NCBI RefSeq assembly: GCF_029338375.1
Contig: NZ_CP119804.1
Span: 1,116,001-1,180,000, forward strand
Source of the DNA: Halorussus lipolyticus
Lineage (GTDB): Archaea; Halobacteriota; Halobacteria; Halobacteriales; Haladaptataceae
Reading direction: 5' to 3'
DNA length: 64,000 bases
Below, in pieces: positions 8,287 through 17,941 of the stretch (the stretch's first letter is position 1; every line of letters begins with the position of its first letter). A program made the position numbers and the translations under genes. The notes beneath the pieces are model-generated. The model was not told where the DNA came from and did not search any database. It was given only the letters and a program-made list of their open reading frames with translations.

Positions 8287-8610
8287 ATGACCAGATGGCT
8301 CCAGAGCGGGCGGCGGCGCGACATCTGCGCCCTGCTCTACGGCGAGGGACCGCTTCGCGGGCAGAGTCTCAAGACCCGCCTCGAAGACCACTACGACACC
8401 CATATCGACTCGAAATCCTTCTACGGGGCGGTCAAATCGCTCGAAGGCAAGGGCTTCGTGGAGAAACGCACCGAGGGGATTCACGACGCCTACGCGCTGA
8501 CCGAGGCGGGCCAGAAGCGCGTCGAAGACCACTTCGAGTGGATGCGCCGAAAAATCGAATCGGGGACGGAGCGCGAGTCGGCGGACTCCTCCGGCGATGC
8601 ACAGCCTTAA
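8287..8610 (+). CDS. PadR-like winged-helix regulator
   Basis: 107 residues. RDICALLYGEGPLRGQSLKT begins a winged helix; DSKSFYGAVKSLEGKGFVEK is the recognition helix and start of the wing; IHDAYALTEAGQKRVEDHFEW closes with the C-terminal helix. The SFYGAVKSLE.KG pattern matches the PadR family, which controls stress or transport genes. It is followed by the nuclease-like gene at 8637 after only 26 bases on the same strand. Confidence 0.8.
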   Translation: MTRWLQSGRRRDICALLYGEGPLRGQSLKTRLEDHYDTHIDSKSFYGAVKSLEGKGFVEKRTEGIHDAYALTEAGQKRVEDHFEWMRRKIESGTERESADSSGDAQP

Positions 8611-8636
8611 CCACCGGTCGCTGAGTAGCCGGGGTC

Positions 8637-9035
8637 ATGGGCCGAGGAGTCGCGTACGACGACTTCGAGCAGTACGTCCGCGATACCCTCGCGGAAGCGA
8701 CCGGTTACACCTGCACGAAGCAGTACGAGGTCGGCAAGTCCGGCAACCGGTGGAAGGTCGATTGTGTCCTGTTGGGCGACCACGACCTTCGGAAGGGGTA
8801 CGTCGAGGTCAAGGAGACCTCCCGGACCTCGAACCGGAGTACCTACATCAACCACATGCGGCGGGCCTACGCCGAGATGGGCGATTTCAGACAATTCGAC
8901 GTGCCGAAAGCCGTCGTCGTGGCCGACAAGTGGAATACCGGGGGTACCGACTGGAACGCGATGCTTGACTCCATCGACTGTATGCTCGTAGACATCGACA
9001 ACATCGAGCGATTCGTCGCCGAACTCGACGCCTGA
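8637..9035 (+). CDS. Small PD-(D/E)XK nuclease-like protein
   Basis: 132 residues. WKVDCVLLGDHDLRKGYVEV followed by KET has the spacing of a PD-(D/E)XK core: Asp in the first beta strand, then E-V-K in the next. YTCTKQYEVGKSG precedes it, and the Arg/Tyr-rich helix STYINHMRRAYAEMGDF follows. It could be a stand-alone endonuclease or Holliday-junction/restriction-like fold. No methylase or partner lies nearby other than the PadR-like gene 26 bases upstream. Family assignment is from motif reading only. Confidence 0.65.
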   Translation: MGRGVAYDDFEQYVRDTLAEATGYTCTKQYEVGKSGNRWKVDCVLLGDHDLRKGYVEVKETSRTSNRSTYINHMRRAYAEMGDFRQFDVPKAVVVADKWNTGGTDWNAMLDSIDCMLVDIDNIERFVAELDA

Positions 9036-9068
9036 AAAAGCCGAAAGCGAATAGAGAACGAAGACCAA

Positions 9069-10211
9069 TCAGTCCAGCAGTTCGTTCGCAATCGTGTTCC
9101 GCAGGACCTCGCTGGTCCCCTCGTAAATCTCGTTGAGTTTCGAGTCTCGGTAGTACCGCTCGGCGGGGAAGTCCTTGGTGTAGCCGTAGCCGCCGTGAAT
9201 CTGGACGCCCTCGTTTGCGACCTCGCGGGAGATTTCCGAGGCGTAGAGTTTGGCTTGGGCGGCCTGCTTGATGTAGTCCTCGCCGCGAATCTTCCGGTCG
9301 GCGGCGCGGTGCATCAGCATCTTGGCGGACTGAACCTTGGTGTCCATGTCGGCCAGTTTGTGCTGGATGGTCTGGAACTCCGAAATCGGCTGGTCGAACT
9401 GCTCGCGGTCTTGGGAGTACTCCAGCGCGTCTTCCAGCGCGGCGCGAGCGATACCGATGGACCGCGCGGCGATGGTGATGCGCCCGCCGTTCAGGGTCTT
9501 GAGAGCGTGGACGAACCCTCTGCCCTCCTCGCCCAGCAGGCGGTCCTCGGGGATGCGCATGTCGTCGAACCGGAGTTCGGCGGTCGGACAGCCCTTGTCG
9601 CCGAGTTTGTCCTCGGTGCCTTCGACGTAGAAGCCGTCGTCCTCCTCTGGCCGGACGACGAACGAGGAGATACCCTTGTTCCCGGCCTCGGGGTCGGTCT
9701 TGGCGAAGACGGTCACGGTGTCGGCCACCGAACCGTTGGAAATCCAGAGCTTACCGCCGTTGACGACGTACTCGTCGCCGTCCTTCTCGGCGGTGGTGTC
9801 CATCGCGGGCACGTCGGAGCCAGCGCCGGCCTCCGAGAGCGCGAACGCGCCGATGTCCTCGCCCTGATTCAGGGGCGTGAGGTACTCCTGCTTCTGGTCC
9901 TCGTCGCCGAACTCGTAGAGCATGTTGCCCGCGAGGCTGGTGTGGGCCGCGACGACGGTGCCCAGACCGCCCGACCCGCGGGAGATTTCTTCGAGACCGA
10001 TGGCGTAGGAGTGGTAGTCGAGGCCCGCCCCGCCGTACTCCTCGGGGAAGGGCATCCCCATCAGGCCGAGGTCAGCCATCTCGTCCACGAGGTCCTCGGG
10101 GAACTCGTCTTCTTTGTCGATTTCGTCGGCGCGGGGTTTGATTTCTTCGTCGGTGAACTCCGCTACCATGTCGCGTATCTGCTTCTGCTCGGCGGAGAGA
10201 CTGAAGTCCAT
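9069..10211 (-). CDS. Acyl-CoA dehydrogenase
   Basis: 380 residues with the full acyl-CoA dehydrogenase layout: N-terminal helical domain (FSLSAEQKQIRDMVAEF), FAD-binding beta domain (AFALSEAGAGSDVPAMDTTA, KLWISNGSVADTVTVFA) and C-terminal helices ending in IHGGYGYTKDFPAERYYRD and NEIYEGTSEVLRN, whose Glu in YEGT is the catalytic base position. It oxidises acyl-CoA to enoyl-CoA at the membrane/ETF interface. ATG 10211 is used rather than the TTG two codons upstream. A related enzyme lies at 34266-35408. Confidence 0.92.
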   Translation of the reverse strand: MDFSLSAEQKQIRDMVAEFTDEEIKPRADEIDKEDEFPEDLVDEMADLGLMGMPFPEEYGGAGLDYHSYAIGLEEISRGSGGLGTVVAAHTSLAGNMLYEFGDEDQKQEYLTPLNQGEDIGAFALSEAGAGSDVPAMDTTAEKDGDEYVVNGGKLWISNGSVADTVTVFAKTDPEAGNKGISSFVVRPEEDDGFYVEGTEDKLGDKGCPTAELRFDDMRIPEDRLLGEEGRGFVHALKTLNGGRITIAARSIGIARAALEDALEYSQDREQFDQPISEFQTIQHKLADMDTKVQSAKMLMHRAADRKIRGEDYIKQAAQAKLYASEISREVANEGVQIHGGYGYTKDFPAERYYRDSKLNEIYEGTSEVLRNTIANELLD

Positions 10212-10352
10212 GCCCAAATCTTGCGGGGGAGCGACCCTTTAGTTTTCCCTTCGGCGTCGGAGGGGGTGCTGTCGGGAGTCTACTGGCTCGGCATACTCTC
10301 GCTCAGAAGCTTCGGCCCGCCGACCAAAGTCTCGTCGGGGTAGTTCGGCTGA

Positions 10353-10592
10353 CTACAGTAGCTTCTTCCGGATGTCGTCGGCCGTGACCGCGCCCTGAAT
10401 CAGCCACGAGGCCGCGGGGTGCTTGGGCGCGACGCTGGCCGCCCCGAGGAGCAGGAAGGCTCGCTTGGGCTTGCCGTTCTTCAGCGCGAGGACGGCCTGA
10501 ACGAGGAAAGATGCGACGTTGAGCTTGTTCTTTCGAACGTCTATCGGTTTCCCCGCCAGCACCTTCGCGGCGTCTTTCGGCGTCGGAATCAT
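10353..10592 (-). CDS. Small conserved haloarchaeal protein
   Basis: 79 residues, unusually basic for this genome (many Lys and Arg: KPIDVRKNKLNV, NGKPKRAF), with a mildly hydrophobic middle (ASFLVQAVLAL, AFLLLGAASVA). I do not recognise the family. It might contact nucleic acid or the membrane surface, but nothing in the neighbourhood indicates a role. Confidence 0.55.
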   Translation of the reverse strand: MIPTPKDAAKVLAGKPIDVRKNKLNVASFLVQAVLALKNGKPKRAFLLLGAASVAPKHPAASWLIQGAVTADDIRKKLL

Positions 10593-10726
10593 GTCCGAAA
10601 CGTCGGTTCGGACGAGGGTAAGCGTTGGGCCGGGAATCGGTCGGTCTCTCCCGCGCGACGCTGGCGGTAAATTCTAAGATTTTTGCTCAAGCTTTTCAAT
10701 CTCGGGTTCCTAGGTCCCACAAGTAA

Positions 10727-11782
10727 ATGGATACGGAGCCGCCCACCGAGCGCCCAGCGGACGACGACATCGACTGGTGCTTCGATGCCGTCCAAGGCGT
10801 CTCTCGAACGTTCGCCATCACTATCGACGTGCTGGAGGAGCCGATGGCCTCCTACATCTGCGTCGGCTACCTCCTCTGCCGAGTCGCAGATACTGTCGAG
10901 GACGCCGGCCACATCCCGCCCGAGGAGCAAGCCGACCTCCTCCGGCAGTACGACCGGGCGCTCGACCCCGACGACCCGACCACCATCGAGGAGTTCCGGA
11001 CCGAGGTCGAACCGTGGATTCCCGACGAATCAGACGACGACTGGGACGTCGTGGCCCAGTCGCCCCGCGTAGTCGCCACCTTCGAGTCGCTGGGCGCGGA
11101 CGCCCAGTCGGCCATCTACCCGCCGGTGAGCGAACTGGTCTCCGGGATGGCCGAGTTCGTGGAGCGCTATCAGGACGACGGCGGCCTCCGAATCGGCACC
11201 ATCGACGAACTGGAGGAGTACTGCTGGTACGCCGCCGGCACCGTCGGCGAACTCATCACGAATCTGGTCGCCCAAGACGTGGACGACCGGCGCGCCGAAG
11301 TCCTCCGGGCGAACGCGAGAGGATTCGCGCTTCTCCTCCAACTGGTCAACGTCGCCAAGGACGTGTCCGACGACTTCCGCGAGGAGAACAACGTCTACCT
11401 GCCGGCGACGTGGCTCCGGGAGCGCGGCGTCAGCCCCGCGAACGTCACGGCACCCGAGAACGAAACCGCGGTCGCTGGCGTCATCCGGCGCGTGACCCAC
11501 CACGCTCGGGGCTACATGGACGACGCCCAGCGGTATCTGGAGGTCCTACCCGAATCGCAGGGCAACACCCTCGAAGCGTGGGCGATTCCCTTCCTGCTTG
11601 CGGTGGGCACCAGTCGGGAACTGCTGGAGCGCCCCGAGGACGTGGTGCAGGAGGGCGGCGTGAAAGTCTCGCGCTCGGAAGTGATGGGACTGATTCAGTT
11701 GTTCAAGTCGGGCGACGTCGAGCGCGAGAATATCGGCGAGTTGCGGTCGCAGTTGGAGGACGAACCGTTCTCGCCGACATAG
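10727..11782 (+). CDS. Squalene/phytoene synthase family protein
   Basis: 351 residues. The trans-isoprenyl diphosphate synthase head-to-head fold is clear: VSRTFAITIDVL, then the first Asp-rich motif in LLCRVADTVED, and the second in LVNVAKDVSDDFREEN. It condenses two prenyl diphosphates: FPP to squalene or GGPP to phytoene. The YLLCRVADTVED context and size are closer to haloarchaeal squalene synthases, which feed menaquinone/squalene-rich membranes, but the two cannot be separated from sequence alone. Monocistronic. Confidence 0.85.
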   Translation: MDTEPPTERPADDDIDWCFDAVQGVSRTFAITIDVLEEPMASYICVGYLLCRVADTVEDAGHIPPEEQADLLRQYDRALDPDDPTTIEEFRTEVEPWIPDESDDDWDVVAQSPRVVATFESLGADAQSAIYPPVSELVSGMAEFVERYQDDGGLRIGTIDELEEYCWYAAGTVGELITNLVAQDVDDRRAEVLRANARGFALLLQLVNVAKDVSDDFREENNVYLPATWLRERGVSPANVTAPENETAVAGVIRRVTHHARGYMDDAQRYLEVLPESQGNTLEAWAIPFLLAVGTSRELLERPEDVVQEGGVKVSRSEVMGLIQLFKSGDVERENIGELRSQLEDEPFSPT

Positions 11783-11929
11783 CTCCCGGACGTGAGAGTG
11801 TTTCTTTACGCAACCATAACGTGTCTCTTAGACATCTATGTATTGCTTACCGCGTGATGTGCGTCGGTTCGACTGTGTATCGTCACCAACAGCCACACCG
11901 TTATCCGGCTAGCCATCCTACGACTGAGG

Positions 11930-12307
11930 ATGGCAGATACGAAAGACGGTCGAGAGAAGAAAGCGAAGAATCAGGAACGACGCCAGCAGGAGCGCGAGAT
12001 TGCGGAGGCGCGCAACCGTGCCGACGAGGCCGAACCGCCGGGCGAGGAGGCCGACGAAACCCAGCGACAAAACGAAGGCTCGGACGCACCGCGAGCGTGT
12101 CACCGTCGCGGTTGTGACGAACCGGCGGCGTTCTCGGTCCTCGAACGATATCAAGAGGAGACCGGCCACGGTGCGGTCGAAGCGGAGGCGTTCTTGTGTC
12201 GTGACCACACCGCCGAGGAGAGTCCCGCGAACCTCGATGCCGCCTACGAAGACTACGTGTTTCGAGTCGAGCAGATACGAACGACGAGTGAGACGGACAC
12301 GTCGTGA
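11930..12307 (+). CDS. Hypothetical protein with coiled-coil N-terminus and C-terminal Cys/His motif
   Basis: 125 residues. The first ~50 are a highly charged helix (EKKAKNQERRQQEREIAEAR). The second half has CHRRGCDEPAAFSVLERYQ and FLCRDHTAEE, giving C-x4-C ... C-x2-H, which may bind zinc. The family is not recognised. It ends 10 bases before the convergent 3-hydroxyacyl-CoA dehydrogenase. Confidence 0.65.
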   Translation: MADTKDGREKKAKNQERRQQEREIAEARNRADEAEPPGEEADETQRQNEGSDAPRACHRRGCDEPAAFSVLERYQEETGHGAVEAEAFLCRDHTAEESPANLDAAYEDYVFRVEQIRTTSETDTS

Positions 12308-12317
12308 CTGGTCTCGC

Positions 12318-13178
12318 TCAGTACTCGTAGAAGCCCTGCCCGGTCTTCTTGCCCAAGTCACCCGCGTCAACCTTGCGCTTGAGGAGGTAGGCGGGCTTGT
12401 ACCGGTCGCCCAACTCGTCGAACAGCGTCTGGGAGGCGTCGAGACAGATGTCCAGACCGATGTGGTCGGCGAGTTCGAGCGGCCCCATCGGGGTGTTCGT
12501 ACCGAGTTTCATCCCCTTGTCGATGTCCTCCTTGGTGGCGACACCCTCGTCGTAGGCCCGGATGCCCTCGTTAATCCACGGCATCAGGATGCGGTTGGTG
12601 ACGAAACCGGGCTTGTCGTCGGACTCCCACGTCTCCTTGCCCAAGTCCTCGGCGAGTTCGTGGGCGAACTCGGTCACTTCGTCGCTGGTCTTCTCGCCGA
12701 TAACAACCTCGACGCCCTTCATCACCGGCACGGGGTTCATGAAGTGGAGGCCGACGATGTTCTCCTCGCGGTCCGTGACCGACGCGATGGTCGTGATGGA
12801 GAGCGTGGAGGTGTTCGTGGCCAGAATCACGTCCTCGGGAATCTCGTCGTCCAAGTCCGCGAAGATGTCCTGCTTGATGTCCATGTCCTCGACTGCGGCC
12901 TCGACCACGAAGTCGCAGTCCGCGAGGTCCGACAGTTCCGTGGTGCCCGTGATTCGGTCGAGGGTCGCCTCGGCCTCGTCTTCCGAAATCTTGTCCTTGG
13001 AGACGAAGCGGTCGAGACTGTCCTCGATGGAGTCGAACCCGTTCTGCACGAAATCCTCTTTGATGTCGCGCATCACCACGTCGTACCCGGACTGGGCCGC
13101 GACCTGCGCGATGCCGCTACCCATCGTGCCTGCGCCGACTACGCCGATGCTCTCGATGCTGTCGAGCGTGCGTACCAT
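12318..13178 (-). CDS. 3-hydroxyacyl-CoA dehydrogenase
   Basis: 286 residues, the normal length for a stand-alone 3-hydroxy(acyl/butyryl)-CoA dehydrogenase. The N-terminal Rossmann motif is [15 protein letters not shown]; the catalytic His lies in [17 protein letters not shown]; the C-terminal dimer domain contains [10 protein letters not shown] and [10 protein letters not shown]. It oxidises L-3-hydroxyacyl-CoA with NAD in beta-oxidation. ATG 13178 places the Rossmann strand near the N-terminus as usual; longer in-frame upstream sequence reads into the divergent kinase gene and is not protein-like. Confidence 0.92.
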   Translation of the reverse strand: MVRTLDSIESIGVVGAGTMGSGIAQVAAQSGYDVVMRDIKEDFVQNGFDSIEDSLDRFVSKDKISEDEAEATLDRITGTTELSDLADCDFVVEAAVEDMDIKQDIFADLDDEIPEDVILATNTSTLSITTIASVTDREENIVGLHFMNPVPVMKGVEVVIGEKTSDEVTEFAHELAEDLGKETWESDDKPGFVTNRILMPWINEGIRAYDEGVATKEDIDKGMKLGTNTPMGPLELADHIGLDICLDASQTLFDELGDRYKPAYLLKRKVDAGDLGKKTGQGFYEY

Positions 13179-13302
13179 GGTCGGCAATTCTTGCGGTCGG
13201 GTCGTAAGCCTACCGAAGTTCCGAACTGACCGCCGGTCCGGACCGGCCAGTTCCAGTTTCGCCCCGGCAGGGTATTTAGTGTCTTCCCGACGAGGTACGA
13301 AC

Positions 13303-15405
13303 ATGGACGAACAGGGCGGTGAATCGAACGCCACGCTCGAAGACACGCTCGCGGTGTTCGAGGACGTGGTCGAAACGGGGATGCCACTCACCGCCGACGA
13401 AGTCGCTGACGAACTCGACTGTCCGAACCGGAGCGCCGAGCGCAACCTGACCGAACTCGCGTCCCGAGGAGAACTCGAAACCAAGTGCGTCGGCGACCAC
13501 CGCATCTGGTGGCGGCCGACCGACCCGGAGGACTCCACGAATCCGGACGACCCCGCCGTCAGCGGGCCGGACGAACACGGCATCGGGCCGGACACCGAAA
13601 TCTACGAGCGCATCACCGACGCCTTCTACGCGCTGGACGACGAGTGGCGATTCACGCACCTCAACGAGCGCGCCGAGGAGATTCTCGGTCGCTCGGAGGA
13701 CGACCTCCTCGGCGAGTCCATCTGGGACGAGTTTCCCGAGGCCGCCGAAGGAATCATCGGTGAGAAGTTCCGCGAGGCGATGGCGACCCAGCAACCGGTG
13801 GACTTCGACCTCTACTACGACCCCCTCGGACTCTGGGCCGAAATCAACGCCTACCCCTCCGAGACCGGCCTGTCGGTCTACTTCGTGGACATCTCCGAGC
13901 GAGTCGAGACCGAGCAGGAACTCAGCAGATACCGCCGAATCATCGAGACCGTCAACGACGGGGTGTACGCGGTCGATACGGACGGTCGGTTTACGATGGT
14001 CAACGAGGCCTACACCGAGATGCTGGGCTACGACCGCGAGGAGTTAGTCGGCGAACCGGTCTCGAAATTCGTCAGCGACGACATCGCGGAGACCGCCCAA
14101 GAAATCGAGGCGGAACAAATCGCCGGCGAACGCGAGGCCCCGACCCTCGAAGCCGAACTCCAGACCGCCGACGGCGGCACCATCGTCGCGGAGGCCACCT
14201 TCGCGCTCCTCGACATCGAGAACGGCGACCACGAGCGAATCGGCGTGGTCCGGGACGTGACCGACCGCCGGGAGTACGAACGCCGAATCGAGGAGCAACG
14301 CGAGCGGTATCGCAGACTCGTGGAGGCCGCCCCGGTGGCGATTCTCACCTGCGACGCCGACGGTCGAATCGTCTTCGCCAACGAGGCCGCCGCCCAGCAG
14401 GTCGAGTTCGACGAGCGACTGGTCGGCAAGTCGGCCCTCGAACTGGTTCACGACGACGACCGGGCAGTGGCCGCAGAGCGACTCGAAACCGTCCTCGACG
14501 GGCGGGAGGCCCTCGCGCCGACCGAACACAAACTGGTCACGCCCGACGGGGAGATACGCCACGTGATTACGACTGCGGTCCCGATTACCTCGGACGGCGA
14601 ACCGGCCGCACAGGTCGTCATGACCGACATCACCGAGCGAAAACGCTACGAGGAGCGTCTCAGCGAGACGGTCGCGGAACTGGAGCAGTCCAACGAGCGC
14701 CTCGACAGTTTCGCCGACATGCTCGCCCACGAACTCCGGAACCCGCTGAACGTCGCGCAGGTCTACCTCTCGCAAATCGAGACCGACGACGAGACTGCGG
14801 TCGAACAGGTCGCCAGCGCGCTCGACCGCATCGAGGAGATGATAAACGTCCTCCTCGTGTTGGCGAAGGGCCGGGCCGCGGTCGGTGCCGAAAAGGAGGT
14901 CGCGCTGGCCGAGGTGGCCGACACCGCGTGGCGGACGCTCGAAACCGGGACCGCGAATCTCGTCGTGGACACCGACCGCGTCGTCCTCGCCGACGAGAAC
15001 TACCTCCAGCACCTGTTCGAGAACCTGTTTCGCAACGCGATAGAACACGGCGAGGACGACGTGACGGTCCTCGTCGGCGACCTCGAATCCGTCTCTGCGA
15101 GCGAAGCCAGTGGCGACTCGACGGACGAGTCCGTCGGCGGGTTCTACGTCGAGGACGACGGTCCCGGAATCCCCGCCGAGGACCGCGAGGCGGTGTTTCA
15201 GGCCGGCTACTCCACCGGCGACAACGGACTGGGCCTCGGGTTGACGTTCGTCTCGCAACTCTCGGACGCCTACGGGTGGGACTGCCGGGTTACCGAGAGC
15301 GAGGCCGGCGGCGCGCGCTTCGAGTTCACCAACGTATCGGTCGTCGGCGATAAATACGTAGAAGCGGTAGAAATAGACGACTGCGTTGAAGACGATGGAG
15401 TATAG
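13303..15405 (+). CDS. PAS-domain sensor histidine kinase with N-terminal HTH
   Basis: 700 residues, no membrane segment, so a cytoplasmic sensor. Order: a winged-helix-like N-terminus ([20 protein letters not shown] through HRIWWRP), then three PAS domains (starting near [40 protein letters not shown] and [20 protein letters not shown]), then HisKA with phospho-acceptor His476 in [14 protein letters not shown], then an HATPase with the N box [14 protein letters not shown], the G1 box [11 protein letters not shown] and [13 protein letters not shown]. No receiver domain or response regulator is adjacent. The HTH start suggests it may also touch DNA, as in HTH-10/bacterio-opsin-type sensors (inference). 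Confidence 0.88.
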   Translation: MDEQGGESNATLEDTLAVFEDVVETGMPLTADEVADELDCPNRSAERNLTELASRGELETKCVGDHRIWWRPTDPEDSTNPDDPAVSGPDEHGIGPDTEIYERITDAFYALDDEWRFTHLNERAEEILGRSEDDLLGESIWDEFPEAAEGIIGEKFREAMATQQPVDFDLYYDPLGLWAEINAYPSETGLSVYFVDISERVETEQELSRYRRIIETVNDGVYAVDTDGRFTMVNEAYTEMLGYDREELVGEPVSKFVSDDIAETAQEIEAEQIAGEREAPTLEAELQTADGGTIVAEATFALLDIENGDHERIGVVRDVTDRREYERRIEEQRERYRRLVEAAPVAILTCDADGRIVFANEAAAQQVEFDERLVGKSALELVHDDDRAVAAERLETVLDGREALAPTEHKLVTPDGEIRHVITTAVPITSDGEPAAQVVMTDITERKRYEERLSETVAELEQSNERLDSFADMLAHELRNPLNVAQVYLSQIETDDETAVEQVASALDRIEEMINVLLVLAKGRAAVGAEKEVALAEVADTAWRTLETGTANLVVDTDRVVLADENYLQHLFENLFRNAIEHGEDDVTVLVGDLESVSASEASGDSTDESVGGFYVEDDGPGIPAEDREAVFQAGYSTGDNGLGLGLTFVSQLSDAYGWDCRVTESEAGGARFEFTNVSVVGDKYVEAVEIDDCVEDDGV

Positions 15406-15542
15406 ATAGAAAGCAATGAATTACAATTTCGAGAGCAACGTAGAATGCGGAAAGAATGGATAAACAAATCGGAAGTAAAGAGAAATACGTGGAAAAGACA
15501 GAAAAAGAGATAGCAGAACCGGCGAAAGAACCGGATGCGTAG

Positions 15543-16127
15543 TTAGTCCATCCCGGCCAGCAGGTCGTCGGCGTCGGCGATGCGGGCGAACTCGCCGGAC
15601 AACTGGGCGAGCGCGACCCGGTGGTTCTCGGACGCCGAAATCGCGCCGCCGTCGGGCGCTTCTCGGTCGAATGTGGCCGTCGCGTCCGCGACGACGACGG
15701 GCCGGAAGCCGAGGTTCTCGGCCATCCGGGTCGTGGTCGAGACGCAGTGGTCGGTGGTGAGTCCCGCGACGACGAGGGTATCGAGGCCTCGCTCGCGGAG
15801 CCACGACTCTAGCCCGGTGCCGACGAACGCGCTGTTGACGCGCTTGACGAACTCGGTTTCGTTCTCCCGCGGTTCGTCGGGTTCGAGGCCCCGTTTGAAC
15901 GCGAAGCCCTCGCCGTCGCCCCGGAGCGACGAGTCGGGTTCGGTCGAATCGTGGCGGGCGTGGACCACGGGCCGGTCGGCCTGCCGCCACGCTTCGAGGA
16001 GGACTCGGGCGCGGTCCTCAGCCGCGGGGTTGTTCCGGTCGCCCCACCCGTCGGCGTCGAACCCGCGCTGGAAGTCCACGAGCAGGAGAACCGCGTCGTC
16101 GGGGAGGTCTGCTTGCAGGTCCGTCAT
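15543..16127 (-). CDS. Isochorismatase-family cysteine hydrolase
   Basis: 194 residues. [17 protein letters not shown] carries the catalytic Asp, the Lys is in the FAFKRG/EFVKRV region, and the nucleophile lies in [20 protein letters not shown] (Cys). This is a nicotinamidase/isochorismatase fold; it is probably a small-amide or nicotinamide-type hydrolase. Its ATG overlaps the stop of the upstream YqcI/YcgG-like gene by four bases, so the pair is translationally coupled. A longer in-frame reading upstream is the shadow of that gene. Confidence 0.85.
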   Translation of the reverse strand: MTDLQADLPDDAVLLLVDFQRGFDADGWGDRNNPAAEDRARVLLEAWRQADRPVVHARHDSTEPDSSLRGDGEGFAFKRGLEPDEPRENETEFVKRVNSAFVGTGLESWLRERGLDTLVVAGLTTDHCVSTTTRMAENLGFRPVVVADATATFDREAPDGGAISASENHRVALAQLSGEFARIADADDLLAGMD

Positions 16128-16924
16128 GTCCCCACCAACAATTCGGGGTCGGCCTTGGGATGCTCCCGCGTGACCCGAATCGGGCACTCGTCGGGGGCCT
16201 GCTCGCCGTCGGCCGAAAAGAGGTACTGCTTCCACTCCCGGTCGCCTTCGACGCCCCAGTCGCCGAGGTCCGCGTGGGGACAGACGCCGTCGTACTCCTC
16301 GATTCTGCCCTGAATCACGTCGCGGGCCTGCTGGCCGGCCTCGGTGTCGGCGGTCAGGCCCTCGAACAGCGTCCGGGGTTGGAAGGTGATTTCGAGGCCG
16401 ACCGGGCAGTACCGACTCTTTCGGTCGTCGTAGAACGGCGCGCGACACGTCGGAAACATGGGTTCGCCGCCGAAACAGAACTCCCAGTAGGGGTCGTCCG
16501 GGTCGGTCGGAACCTCGTCGGGCCACGGTTCCGGGTCGTGGACGTGGAGGAACTGGAGGACGTGCCAGAGGCGTTCGTGGTACTCGGCCTCGGTGAGGTC
16601 TTCGTCGGCCGGTCGGAAGAACACCGTGAGCGGGGCGCGGTCGGCGTGGTCCTCGTAGGTGTCGAGATATTCGAGCAGGGTCTCGCCGAGCGCGAACAGC
16701 GAGTCGGGGTCGGTCGCCGACTCGCAGAAGGCGTAGAGACCGTCGCCCTCGCGCTCCATCTCGACGCCGAAGTAGCACGGGAATGGCGTGTCGTTTCGCT
16801 CGCCGAGGAGGCCCTCCCGAAAGCTCTCGTAGTGGTCGATTGCCCAGTCCGGGAGCGCCCCGGATTCGACCCGACCGCGGACGGTCGATTGGTCCATCAG
16901 CGCGCGAACTCCGGGTTCGTTCAT
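16124..16924 (-). CDS. YqcI/YcgG family protein
   Basis: 266 residues. [59 protein letters not shown] and [18 protein letters not shown] match the conserved Cys/Phe-rich blocks of the YqcI/YcgG family. Members are of unknown biochemical role, some linked to haem-free oxidoreduction of small nitrogen compounds. It overlaps the downstream isochorismatase-like gene by four bases, pointing to a shared substrate pathway. Confidence 0.75.
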   Translation of the reverse strand: MNEPGVRALMDQSTVRGRVESGALPDWAIDHYESFREGLLGERNDTPFPCYFGVEMEREGDGLYAFCESATDPDSLFALGETLLEYLDTYEDHADRAPLTVFFRPADEDLTEAEYHERLWHVLQFLHVHDPEPWPDEVPTDPDDPYWEFCFGGEPMFPTCRAPFYDDRKSRYCPVGLEITFQPRTLFEGLTADTEAGQQARDVIQGRIEEYDGVCPHADLGDWGVEGDREWKQYLFSADGEQAPDECPIRVTREHPKADPELLVGT

Positions 16925-17071
16925 GCTCGGCGGTTAGGAGTCGTGGAGGGTAGTCGTTTCGCTAATGGACAGTCGAGCGTGGTGTGCGACTGAATCTATT
17001 CAGGTTGTGATACAGTTTGCAAAACATTCAAGCCCTGTCGGTGTGAGGCTGAAATAAATCGGTGACGCCCC

Positions 17072-17725
17072 GTGAGCAACAATGACGCCCCCGACGCCCC
17101 CGACGACCCGACAATCAACGACGAGGAGGCGCTGACCGACATCCACTACGTCGGTCCGGCGACTGCGGCGGTGCTCGCCGAGGCCCCCTTCGACGCGACA
17201 GGTATCAGCGACAAGACAGTCTCCTACGAGATGTTGCAGGACGCGGGCGTGAACCCCGGCGTCGCCACTCGTCTCCGGAAGGTCCACTCCCTCCCGTGGT
17301 CGTTCGGAGGAAGCGACGAGGACGACGACTCGCTCGAACAGCGTTCCGAAAAGGTCCGCGGCCTGAAAGACGAGGAGCGAGCGTGGGTCGCCGCGAGTAG
17401 CGGCGACTGGGAGTCCCAAGAACCCGAGACCACCGAGACGACCCAGACGACCGCCGACGGCGACTGGACGCCGACCGGCGAGGCCACCACCGACGGGAGC
17501 GGCGCGGCCGAGGAGGCCGAGGCGGCGTGGCGCGAGCGGAGCAAACCCGACCCCGTGACCGACGTGCCCGGCGTGACCGACAAGATGGCCGAGATTCTGG
17601 CCAACGGCGGCATCACCTCGGTCCGGAGTCTCGCCACCGCCGACCCCGAACACGTCGCCGACTCGCTCGGCCTCGGCCTCGAGCGCGTCGAACAGTGGCG
17701 CGACCAAGCGCGGGACCTCGCCTGA
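17072..17725 (+). CDS. Helix-hairpin-helix protein of unknown function
   Basis: 217 residues from a GTG start. Two HhH-like units are visible: ALTDIHYVGPATAAVLAEAP at the N-terminus and TDVPGVTDKMAEILANGGIT near the C-terminus. They are joined by an acidic, Thr-rich linker (TTETTQTTADGDW). HhH pairs bind DNA backbone non-specifically, so a DNA-associated role is likely. It precedes the aldolase gene by 216 bases and is probably separately transcribed. Confidence 0.75.
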   Translation: MSNNDAPDAPDDPTINDEEALTDIHYVGPATAAVLAEAPFDATGISDKTVSYEMLQDAGVNPGVATRLRKVHSLPWSFGGSDEDDDSLEQRSEKVRGLKDEERAWVAASSGDWESQEPETTETTQTTADGDWTPTGEATTDGSGAAEEAEAAWRERSKPDPVTDVPGVTDKMAEILANGGITSVRSLATADPEHVADSLGLGLERVEQWRDQARDLA

Positions 17726-17941
17726 TTCTCTCGTCGGTCGCGTCCTCTCGTGCGTTCTCCTCTGCTCGTCTCTCCAACTCTCGTCGCCAACCCGGCTTTT
17801 TACTATCTGAGTAGTAAGTTTCCAGATTACCGAAACGGAGTTACGCCGGGCGTCACGCCGATTCAGGCCCTCTGCGACCGATTCACAGGGGGCCGTTGTG
17901 ACCATTAGACTCTTATGCGATGTTACCGGAGGTTGGAACGA

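Noticed and set aside
12562..13302. N-terminal extension of the histidine kinase back to 12562
   Set aside because: It overlaps the 3-hydroxyacyl-CoA dehydrogenase on the other strand and is Ser/Arg-rich shadow sequence; ATG 13303 starts the conserved part.
14044..15258. Long open frame on the minus strand opposite the histidine kinase
   Set aside because: It mirrors the third-position GC bias of the kinase gene and has no recognisable domain; the plus strand has full PAS/HisKA/HATPase motifs.
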